Shown one piece after another: positions 1 through 6,900 of a DNA stretch of 6,900 bases; the first letter of the stretch is position 1, and each line of letters begins with the position of its first letter. Below the pieces are notes generated by a model. It was not told the DNA's origin, did no database searches, and saw nothing but the letters and a program-made list of their open reading frames with translations. The DNA lies in assembly GCA_016793585.1 (NCBI GenBank), contig JAEUJR010000618.1, positions 1 to 6,900 of the forward strand, read 5' to 3'. Both the position numbers and the translations under genes were made by a program. The DNA comes from Archangium sp. GTDB lineage: Bacteria > Myxococcota > Myxococcia > Myxococcales > Myxococcaceae.

Positions 1-1
1 G

Positions 2-2290
2 GTTGGTTGTCTGGCTGGGCTGATCGCCTTCTGGCGACAGGGAAAGCCCTTCTCGCGGGTCGCGATGCTGATCGCGTGTCTCGCGTTGGGTGGTGGGCTC
101 GCGTCACTGCACGCGGGCACGCAGGGCCTCGAGATCGAGCCCGGTAAGCGGGTGGTGATTGAAGGCGAGGTCGAGTCGGCGCGGCGGGTCGAGGGCGGCG
201 TGCAGCTGCTCGTGCAGGTGGTGCGGGCAGCAGGTCAGCCGGCGCGGTTTCGAGCGCAGCTCTTCGGCTTCGAGTCGGCGCCGGTCGAGGTCGGTGAGCG
301 CATCGCGGTCGAAGCGAAGCTGAAGCCGCTCGTCGCGACGGCGAACCCCGGCGAGTGGAATGGCTTTCGACGAGCGCTGACGCGCGGGCAGATCGTCACC
401 GGCAGCTACGAGGGCGTGCGGTTGGTGCGGGTGGAGCAGCCGTGGGCCTGGCGACGGTGGCTGACGAAGACGCACGCGGCCCTCGAGCAGGAGACGCGCC
501 GCCTCGCTCCGAGTGACGCGTCGGCCTCGTTGTTCCTCACGCTCTCGGCGGGCCTTCGCGCGAGCCTCGACGAGCAGGTGGAGGACGACTTCGCGAAGAG
601 CGGGCTGGCGCACGTGCTCTCGGTGAGCGGGCTCCACGTCGCGGTGCTGGCGTTCGCGTTGTTCGGGCTGCTTCGGTGGCTCGCGATTCGCGCGCCGGGG
701 AAGTTCTTTCGCAGGGTCGAGCCTCGTCGCGTGGCCGCGCCGCTCTCGTTGCCGCTGACGTGGGGCTACGTCGTGTTCACGGGGCTGCAGGCGCCCGCGG
801 TTCGTTCGGCGGTGATGTGCTCGGTGTTGTTGCTGGGGCACACGCTGCGACGACGCTCCGATGGGCTCAACGCGCTGGCGCTCGCGGCAGGCGTGATGAT
901 CGCGATCGACCCTTCGGCGATCTTCGATCTCTCGTTGCAGCTCTCGTTCTCGGCGGTGCTCTCGCTGGTGCTGCTCACGCCGACGATTCGTCAGCTCGTT
1001 CCCGTGCCCGTGCCGTCGCCTGCGGTCGTGCAGGGCCTCCGGCTCAAGCTGTGGAAGTGGAACGAGGCAGCGTTGATGACGGCGATCGCGAGCCTGGCAG
1101 TCACGGTCGTCTCGGCGCCGCTCGTGGCGATGACGTTTCAACGGCTGGGCGTGGCAGGGCTGGTCTCGAACGTCGTCGCGATGCCGATCTCGGGAGCGCT
1201 CACGTTGCTGGCGGCGTCGTCAGCGGCGGTGTTCGTGCTCGCGCCGCCCCTCGCGGTGCCGATTCTGTGGTTGGGCACGCGGCTCTCGTCGGTGCTGCTC
1301 GCCATCGCGCAGTGGTTTGCCGCCCTGCCCTTCTCGACCTGGGAACTCGCCGCGCCGTCGCTCGCCGTCGCGCTGATCTGGTGGGCCGGGCTCGCGTGTT
1401 TCGTGCTCGCGAAAGGCCGCTGGCGGTGGACTGCGCTCGCGACGCCGGTCGCTGCTGCCATTCACCTGCTCGCGCCCGTACAGCCCACCGAGTCGCTCGA
1501 GGTGACCTTTCTGGCGGTCGGGCACGGAGACGCGACGGTCATCAGTCATCGGGGGCATCACGTGCTGATCGACGGCGGCGGCGTTCCGCAAGGCGCCGAC
1601 ACGGGGAAGCGGTTCGTGGTGCCGTTCCTGCGGCAGCGGCGAATTCGGGAGCTCGACCTCGCCGTGCTGAGCCACGCCCACCCGGATCACGCGCTGGGGC
1701 TGATCTCGACGCTCGAGCAGGTGGCCACCAAGCGCCTGTGGCTGTCACCCTCTCCTGCTGGACCGCTCACGACCGACCTCATGGCGGCGGCCGAAGGCGC
1801 AGACGTCGACGTCGTGGAGCGCGGCCATGAAGGCCTCTCGTTCGGAGACGTTCGCCTCGAGGTGCTCGGCCCGCCGGTCGACCGCGCGAGCATCGAAGAC
1901 GAGAACGATCGATCGATCGTGCTGAAGCTGGTGCATCGCGACGTCTCGTTCCTGCTCACGGGAGACATCGAAGAGGTGGCCGAAGAGCTGCTCGGGCCGA
2001 CGGGTGAGGTGACGGTGGTGAAGGCGCCACATCACGGCTCTGACACGTCATCGTCTGCTGGCTTCGTGGCAGCGACGCGGCCGAAGTACGTCGTGTTCTG
2101 CGTCGGCGTGAACAACCGGTTCCGATTTCCCCGTGAAGAGGTCGTCGAGCGCTGGGAGCGCGCGGGCGCACGCTGCTACCGGACCGATCGTGATGGCGCG
2201 ATCACGTTTCGCAGCGACGGCAAGGACGTGACGGTCGAGACATTTGCCCCACGCCCGGTGCACGCACGCAGGCCGAAGCCGCTGTGGTGA
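2..2290 (+). CDS. comEC: ComEC/Rec2 DNA-uptake channel protein (5' end outside window)
   Basis: ComEC forms the inner-membrane channel that brings single-stranded DNA into the cytoplasm during natural transformation. The frame stays open to the left edge, and the 21 codons before the ATG at 65 read like part of a membrane helix (VGCLAGLIAFW), so that ATG is probably internal and the gene partial. Numbering from that Met (741 residues to the stop): an N-terminal helix; an OB-like domain at about 21-125 ending in the family motif ANPGEWNGFRRAL (93-105); the competence membrane domain at about 150-465, with SGLAHVLSVSGLHVAVLA (179-196), GLQAPAVRSAVM (240-251), a segment ending in LQLSFSAVL (291-299) and SNVVAMPISG (368-377); then a metallo-beta-lactamase-type domain from about 478. 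The last keeps VGHGD (485-489), LIDGGG (501-506), HAHPDH (537-542), LLTGD (630-634) and APHHGSD (654-660), so the metal ligands of the predicted nuclease look intact. Total length fits the family (about 750-800). Family call is certain; an active uptake system is inference, since no other competence gene is in view. Confidence 0.96.
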   Translation, partial: VGCLAGLIAFWRQGKPFSRVAMLIACLALGGGLASLHAGTQGLEIEPGKRVVIEGEVESARRVEGGVQLLVQVVRAAGQPARFRAQLFGFESAPVEVGERIAVEAKLKPLVATANPGEWNGFRRALTRGQIVTGSYEGVRLVRVEQPWAWRRWLTKTHAALEQETRRLAPSDASASLFLTLSAGLRASLDEQVEDDFAKSGLAHVLSVSGLHVAVLAFALFGLLRWLAIRAPGKFFRRVEPRRVAAPLSLPLTWGYVVFTGLQAPAVRSAVMCSVLLLGHTLRRRSDGLNALALAAGVMIAIDPSAIFDLSLQLSFSAVLSLVLLTPTIRQLVPVPVPSPAVVQGLRLKLWKWNEAALMTAIASLAVTVVSAPLVAMTFQRLGVAGLVSNVVAMPISGALTLLAASSAAVFVLAPPLAVPILWLGTRLSSVLLAIAQWFAALPFSTWELAAPSLAVALIWWAGLACFVLAKGRWRWTALATPVAAAIHLLAPVQPTESLEVTFLAVGHGDATVISHRGHHVLIDGGGVPQGADTGKRFVVPFLRQRRIRELDLAVLSHAHPDHALGLISTLEQVATKRLWLSPSPAGPLTTDLMAAAEGADVDVVERGHEGLSFGDVRLEVLGPPVDRASIEDENDRSIVLKLVHRDVSFLLTGDIEEVAEELLGPTGEVTVVKAPHHGSDTSSSAGFVAATRPKYVVFCVGVNNRFRFPREEVVERWERAGARCYRTDRDGAITFRSDGKDVTVETFAPRPVHARRPKPLW
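1905..1920. repeat. 16-bp perfect palindrome built of GATC units, inside comEC
   Basis: The bases ACGATCGATCGATCGT read the same on both strands. They encode part of the conserved ND-x-SIV stretch of the ComEC beta-lactamase-like domain (N-D-R-S-I-V), so codon choice on a conserved protein motif can explain it. It contains three GATC sites. I assign no function. Confidence 0.4.
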
Positions 2291-2300
2291 GCGTCGGTGT

Positions 2301-2338
2301 GTAAAGTGGCCTTCGAACAGTCGGAGCGAGGCCTTTAC
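2301..2338 (+). terminator. Imperfect stem-loop just after comEC (weak candidate)
   Basis: GTAAAG (2301-2306) pairs with CTTTAC (2333-2338). After a two-base bulge (2307-2308), GCCT (2309-2312) pairs with AGGC (2329-2332), leaving a loop of about 16 bases. The hairpin begins 11 bases after the comEC stop codon. No run of T follows it, so it is not a standard intrinsic terminator. It may be an RNA-processing or attenuation structure, or chance. The 83-bp gap in which it lies holds no gene that I can see. Confidence 0.25.
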
Positions 2339-2373
2339 GTGGTGCGAAGTCTCTGTGGTGAACTGCGGCAGTC

Positions 2374-2957
2374 ATGGCGCAGCACACGTATCGAAGCTTC
2401 GCGGCTGAGACACCGCTCGGGGCAGGGGCTGAGTTCCTCGAGGCGGCGTGGCGTGCGGAGACGACGCCCCGAAGCAGCAGAAGACGCCTGCTCGCCCTCT
2501 ATCTCGCCGCTGCGCGACAGGGCCAGGTGACAGCCCTGATCAACGCAGGCTCGATGGTCCTTCACGGATGGCTTCTGCAGCTCGAAGCGATGAACGCGCT
2601 GAGACCAGTGGCCGCCTACAATCTCGCCCTCGCGTTCGAGTTCGGACAAGGCGCTCGAAAGAACCTGCGACGCGCGATGGAACTCTACCGCCGCGCGGCT
2701 CGAGGCGGGACTCCGACGCGCAGGTGGCGCTCGCGTACAACCTGCTCAACGGCATCGGCTGTCGAGCCGATCGCGCGGCCGCCCTGCGCTGGTACCGCAA
2801 GGCCGCCCACGCTGGGCACCTGAGCGCGCACTTCTCGTTGGGCCAACAGCTCACAGGCCAAGAGGCGCGAACATACCTTCAATTTGCAGCGCGACGTGGA
2901 CACGCAAGGGCGCGGGCCCTGCTCAGAGAACGAACTGCGAAAGCCCGCAGCGGCTGA
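2374..2957 (+). pseudogene. Sel1-like (TPR-related) repeat protein, interrupted by a one-base frameshift
   Basis: Sel1-like repeats are helical-pair solenoids, usually protein-interaction scaffolds. From the ATG at 2374 (an in-frame stop at 2359-2361 excludes an earlier start; no good ribosome binding site), 112 codons lead to a repeat ending AMELYRRAARGG at 2709. That frame then turns into Arg/Thr/Pro-rich sequence and stops at 2823. The Sel1 pattern resumes in the -1 frame with GAC at 2709-2711 and runs 82 codons to the stop at 2955-2957, with NLLNGIGCRADRAAALRWYR and KAAHAGH. Joined, the protein would be 194 residues: an atypical start (about 38-65), repeats at about 80-113 and 114-149, and a shortened repeat at about 150-177. 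No signal peptide or membrane helix is evident, so it is probably cytoplasmic. The gene lies 83 bp after comEC on the same strand. The intact downstream repeats suggest a missing G in the sequence or a very recent mutation. An internal GTG at 2724 could allow a restart. The partner is unknown. Confidence 0.8.
2707..2711 (+). other. Frameshift site in the Sel1-like gene (GGG/GAC)
   Basis: The bases read GGC GGG ACT in the upstream frame. Adding one G to the GGG run would give GGC GGG GAC TCC GAC GCG CAG, which joins the two halves of the Sel1 pattern without a seam. No classic X-XXY-YYZ slippery heptamer is present, which argues against programmed -1 frameshifting. A short-homopolymer sequencing or assembly error, or a recent one-base deletion, is more likely. 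Confidence 0.75.
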
Positions 2958-2978
2958 CCGATTCTCTCTTTCGTCGCG

Positions 2979-4187
2979 TCAGTCCTTCAGCTCAGGAACG
3001 CGGCCAGCGCGGCGCATCAGCACGACGATCAACCCGAGGGCAGCGACTCCGATGACGCCACCGATGATCATCCACGGCGGGCCTTCGGATTCGGGCACCA
3101 CCGGTTCAGTCTTCGCGGCAGCAACGACGGCGACTCCAGCGTCGATCGGTTCAGCGGGTTTCACCTCGGCGACGACCACTGCTCCGGCGTCGACCACGAC
3201 TGGAACCTCGGTAATCACGGCGGCGCCAGCATCGACGACGACGGCCCCTTCTTCTTTCGGGCGGGCGACTGCGATCTTCGCCTCATCGGCGAGTCGCTTC
3301 GCCTCGGCAGCGGCCAGCCGCGCGTCTTCGGCCGCTTGCGCCTTCGCCGCCTTTGCGTTCTCCAACTTGCGCTTCTTCTCTTCCGCCGCCTTGGCCTTCG
3401 CGAGCTTCGCCTCTTCGAGTTTGCGCTTCTTCTCTTCAGCCGCCTGCGTCTTCGCGAGCTTCGCCTCTTCGAGTTTGCGGTTCTTCTCTTCGAGCTGGCG
3501 CTGCTTCTCCTCGGCAGCGGCCCGTTTCGCATCGGCGGCGGCGACCTTCGCGGCGTCGTCTGCGGCCTTCTTCGCCTCTGCGAGCTGATCCTTCGTCGGA
3601 CCGGCGTCAACGGGCGCGACCACCACTGGCGTTGGCTTCACCTTCGTCGGCTCGGGCATGGACCCGTCATCGAGCTTCGCGATCATCACCGGCTGGCTCG
3701 GAAACGTGAGCTTCATTCGTTTGCCGAGATCGGTCTGTTTGCCATCACGTACCGGCGAGACGATCACCTTCACCTCGATGCCGCTTGCGACGTCGAAGCC
3801 GACGTCTCCCGCGATCTTCCAGCGAAAGTCGCCCTCGTCGCTGACCATCGGACTGGCCGTGTTGTGAATCGTCACCTTCGCGCCGACCTTGTGCCGGCCG
3901 GGCGAGACGTCGAGCGTACCGATGGGCATCGCGCCGTCTTGCACCCAGCCCGAGATCGCGGCGGCGGTCGGCATCTTGAGCGGCTTGCCGTCGAGCGAGA
4001 TCTCGAGCTCTTCGACCTGAAAGTTGGGATCGTCGACAGGAAGGAACTCGACGCGCACCCGCGACGGCGCCTTCTCGACCATCTGGTTGAGCTGCCGCTC
4101 GAGCTCTTCGCGCGCGCGCCGCTGAGCGTCGTCCTCCGCGAACGAGACGCCCGCCAGCAGCACACACCCCACCATCAACCCGCGCAT
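2979..4187 (-). CDS. Secreted, C-terminally anchored protein with a TolA-like Ala/Lys/Glu coiled coil
   Basis: I do not recognise a named family. From the ATG at 4185-4187 the product has 402 residues. Visible parts: a signal peptide (1-17, MRGLMVGCVLLAGVSFA, likely cut before EDD); a short charged helix (18-40); a beta-rich globular domain (about 43-177) whose LEISLDGKPL and LDVSPGRHKVGAKV resemble PEGA-type surface domains; a Val/Pro linker with VDAG at 193-196; an Ala/Lys/Glu-rich coiled coil (about 200-306) with 18-residue repeats such as AAEEKKRKLEEAKLAKAK; a second linker with VDAG/IDAG at 318-321, 332-335 and 348-351; and a transmembrane helix (about 372-391) followed by RR and a short basic tail. 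This predicts a periplasmic body held by a C-terminal anchor with the tail in the cytoplasm. A start at 4244 adds 19 residues that hide the signal peptide and lacks a ribosome binding site; the chosen start has GGGAG 11 bases upstream. Such Lys/Ala-rich proteins are sometimes misnamed dihydrolipoamide acetyltransferase; no lipoyl or catalytic domain is visible. The role is unknown; a structural or envelope-spanning role is inference. Confidence 0.85.
   Translation of the reverse strand: MRGLMVGCVLLAGVSFAEDDAQRRAREELERQLNQMVEKAPSRVRVEFLPVDDPNFQVEELEISLDGKPLKMPTAAAISGWVQDGAMPIGTLDVSPGRHKVGAKVTIHNTASPMVSDEGDFRWKIAGDVGFDVASGIEVKVIVSPVRDGKQTDLGKRMKLTFPSQPVMIAKLDDGSMPEPTKVKPTPVVVAPVDAGPTKDQLAEAKKAADDAAKVAAADAKRAAAEEKQRQLEEKNRKLEEAKLAKTQAAEEKKRKLEEAKLAKAKAAEEKKRKLENAKAAKAQAAEDARLAAAEAKRLADEAKIAVARPKEEGAVVVDAGAAVITEVPVVVDAGAVVVAEVKPAEPIDAGVAVVAAAKTEPVVPESEGPPWMIIGGVIGVAALGLIVVLMRRAGRVPELKD
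3366..3491 (-). repeat. 54-bp in-frame tandem repeat encoding the coiled coil
   Basis: Two near-identical 54-bp units, 3366-3419 and 3420-3473, differ at 5 of 54 positions by my count. A third partial unit (3474-3491) matches over 18 bases with one mismatch. More degenerate copies flank the block on both sides. Each unit encodes 18 residues of the pattern AAEEKKRKLEEAKLAKxx, so gain or loss of a unit keeps the frame and only changes coiled-coil length. Confidence 0.85.
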
Positions 4188-4291
4188 GAGTCGGCCGGCT
4201 CCCGAGCGTGCATGTCTCTTCGTGTCTGCAGCGAACCCCACCATTCACGACACTGTAGCCCAAAGCGTTCTGCGGGGTTTGACTGGTCCCC
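4188..4291. promoter_or_regulatory. Divergent intergenic region between the anchored coiled-coil gene and the hydrolase
   Basis: Both flanking genes start outward from these 104 bp, so both promoters should lie here or overlap the gene starts. I see no strong sigma-70 pair. On the minus strand TACAGT (4252-4257) is a possible -10 box without a good -35. On the plus strand TTGACT (4279-4284) matches a -35 box, but it is only 7 bases before the hydrolase ATG and so could not serve that start. No clear operator or riboswitch is visible. Confidence 0.3.
4199..4203 (-). promoter_or_regulatory. Ribosome binding site supporting the 4187 start
   Basis: On the minus strand GGGAG lies 11 bases before the ATG at 4185-4187. 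Spacing is somewhat long, but no comparable purine motif precedes the alternative ATG at 4242-4244. Together with the signal peptide beginning at the later Met, this favours the shorter product. Confidence 0.45.
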
Positions 4292-5302
4292 ATGACCGAG
4301 GCGGTTGTGGTGACGCGAAGAGACGGGCGTGCCGGCCGAATCACACTGAACCGGCCGAAGGCGCTGCACGCGCTCGACACGACGATGTGCCAGCTGATGA
4401 CCGACGCGCTGCTGGCGTGGCGGAGCGATGCCGCGGTCGAGCTGATCGTCATCGATCACGCTGGCGAGCGAGGCTTCTGCGCGGGCGGCGATCTTCGAAT
4501 GATGGCCGAGAGCGGGCGCTCAGACGGAGCCGAAGCGCAGCGTTTCTTCCTCACCGAGTACCGGCTCAACCACCTGCTGCACGCGTACCCGAAGCCGATC
4601 GTCGCGGTGCTCGACGGGGTGACCATGGGCGGAGGCGTCGGCATCAGCGTGCACGGCACTCACCGCGTGGCGACCGAGCGCACCGTCTTCGCGATGCCCG
4701 AGACGGCGATCGGCCTCTTCCCCGATGTGGGTGGCGGCTGGTTTCTTCCGCGGCTCGAACGCGAGGTCGGCACCTGGCTCGCGCTCACGGGCGAACGCAT
4801 CAAGGGCATCGACACCTTGAGCATCGGCGTCGCCACGCACTTCACGGAGTCGTCCGCGATCGAGGGGCTCAAACAGCGGCTCTGTGACCGAGGCGTCCAG
4901 GGCATCGACGGGCTGACGACGACGGGCCCGCGCCTGCGGCACCACGAAGGCGTGCTGGTGCCGCTGTTCGGGCACGGCAGCATCGACGGGGTGCTGCAGG
5001 CACTCGACACCTCGTCGGACGCGTGGGCAGCGGAGCAGGCGCAGCTCATTCGCAGCCGCTCCCCTCAGTCGCTCGCAGTCACCCTGGAGCAGCTTCGTCG
5101 TGGCCGTGCGGCGACGCGCTTCGAAGACGTGATGACGATGGAGTTCCGCCTGGCGACCCGAATGGTCCGCACCCACGACTTTCAGGAAGGCGTGCGCGCG
5201 GTCATCGTCGAGAAGGACAACGCACCGAAGTGGTCGAGCGCGCCCGTCGATCTCGAGGCGCTCTTCGCGCCCCTGCCAGAGGAGTGGTCACCGCTGCGCT
5301 GA
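4292..5302 (+). CDS. 3-hydroxyisobutyryl-CoA hydrolase (enoyl-CoA hydratase/isomerase superfamily)
   Basis: This 336-residue protein should release 3-hydroxyisobutyrate and CoA from 3-hydroxyisobutyryl-CoA in cytoplasmic valine breakdown (EC 3.1.2.4). The crotonase fold is marked by RITLNRPKALHALD (16-29), the oxyanion-hole motif FCAGGDLRMM (62-71) and KPIVAVLDGVTMGGGVGIS (101-119). The subfamily is shown by MPETAIGLFPDVGGGWFLPR (135-154): E137 and D145 are 8 residues apart, as are Glu143 and Asp151 needed for catalysis in the mammalian hydrolase. Further hydrolase-type features are EYRLN (89-93), ATHF (181-184), SRSPQSLAVTLEQLRRG (255-271), the EF-R-A-R-M block (284-291), FQEGVRAVIVEKD-APKW (297-314) and the closing LPEEW. 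A plain enoyl-CoA hydratase would be about 260 residues, without this C-terminal extension. An in-frame stop at 4280-4282 makes the ATG at 4292 the first possible start; no strong ribosome binding site precedes it. It is divergent from the coiled-coil gene and converges on dnaE. No other valine-pathway gene is in view. Confidence 0.93.
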   Translation: MTEAVVVTRRDGRAGRITLNRPKALHALDTTMCQLMTDALLAWRSDAAVELIVIDHAGERGFCAGGDLRMMAESGRSDGAEAQRFFLTEYRLNHLLHAYPKPIVAVLDGVTMGGGVGISVHGTHRVATERTVFAMPETAIGLFPDVGGGWFLPRLEREVGTWLALTGERIKGIDTLSIGVATHFTESSAIEGLKQRLCDRGVQGIDGLTTTGPRLRHHEGVLVPLFGHGSIDGVLQALDTSSDAWAAEQAQLIRSRSPQSLAVTLEQLRRGRAATRFEDVMTMEFRLATRMVRTHDFQEGVRAVIVEKDNAPKWSSAPVDLEALFAPLPEEWSPLR

Positions 5303-5305
5303 CGA

Positions 5306-6900
<1,595 letters not shown>

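Noticed and set aside
104..1141. Long open frame on the minus strand opposite comEC (345 codons)
   Set aside because: It is Arg/His-rich with no recognisable motif and overlaps a certain gene. High third-position GC in comEC leaves the opposite frame free of stops.
676..1830. Long alternative plus-strand frame inside comEC (384 codons)
   Set aside because: It is dominated by Arg, Ala and Gly, as expected of a shifted reading of GC-rich codons, and the comEC frame has conserved motifs throughout.
2297..2530. Small plus-strand frame between comEC and the Sel1-like gene (77 codons from GTG)
   Set aside because: It overlaps the Sel1-like gene in another frame, lacks a ribosome binding site and turns Arg/Ser-rich. 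No support for a real product.
2954..2982. CTGAC...GTCAG inverted repeat between the convergent Sel1-like and coiled-coil genes
   Set aside because: It is a 5-bp stem with a 19-base loop, created mostly by two facing TGA stop codons. It is not a credible bidirectional terminator.
4274..4291. GGGG...CCCC hairpin just before the hydrolase start
   Set aside because: Only 4 bp pair, the inner bases mismatch, and no regulatory pattern is visible.
3336..4295. Plus-strand frame opposite the coiled-coil gene (319 codons)
   Set aside because: Its Leu/Arg-rich repeats simply mirror the 54-bp repeat on the other strand. There is no ribosome binding site and no family signature.

Overview
This is a GC-rich window whose third codon positions are almost all G or C. 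It most likely comes from the chromosome of a member of the Myxococcota (a myxobacterium or close relative). That assignment is inference. It rests on the codon bias, the Asp-Ala-Gly ('VDAG') linkers and Ala/Lys/Glu-rich stretches in the central membrane-anchored protein, and the mix of genes. The window holds five genes. Three belong to well-known families, one is a broken or mis-sequenced repeat protein, and one is an unassigned surface or periplasmic protein. I see no RNA gene, CRISPR array, insertion sequence, phage gene or plasmid function.

Layout, left to right. (1) 2-2290, plus strand: comEC, the DNA-uptake channel, with its 5' end outside the window. (2) 2374-2957, plus strand: a small Sel1-like repeat gene whose frame breaks at about 2707-2711, in a short G run. 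(3) 2979-4187, minus strand: a secreted, C-terminally anchored protein with a TolA-like Ala/Lys/Glu-rich coiled coil encoded by 54-bp tandem repeats. (4) 4292-5302, plus strand: 3-hydroxyisobutyryl-CoA hydrolase of valine catabolism. (5) 5306-6900, minus strand: the C-terminal half of dnaE, the replicative DNA polymerase III alpha subunit, with its 5' part beyond the right edge.

The genes do not form one functional system. comEC and the Sel1-like gene share a strand with an 83-bp gap and could be co-transcribed. Genes 2 and 3 converge with a 21-bp gap, genes 3 and 4 diverge from a 104-bp intergenic region, and genes 4 and 5 converge with only 3 bp between stop codons. Gene packing is tight and neither convergent junction has a clear intrinsic terminator.

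I do not see a convincing undescribed multi-gene system. The items most worth a second look are the frameshift in the Sel1-like gene, the reversed-topology TolA-like protein with its in-frame 54-bp repeats, the extra segment in the OB-fold of DnaE, and the overlapped 3' ends implied by the dnaE/hydrolase junction.
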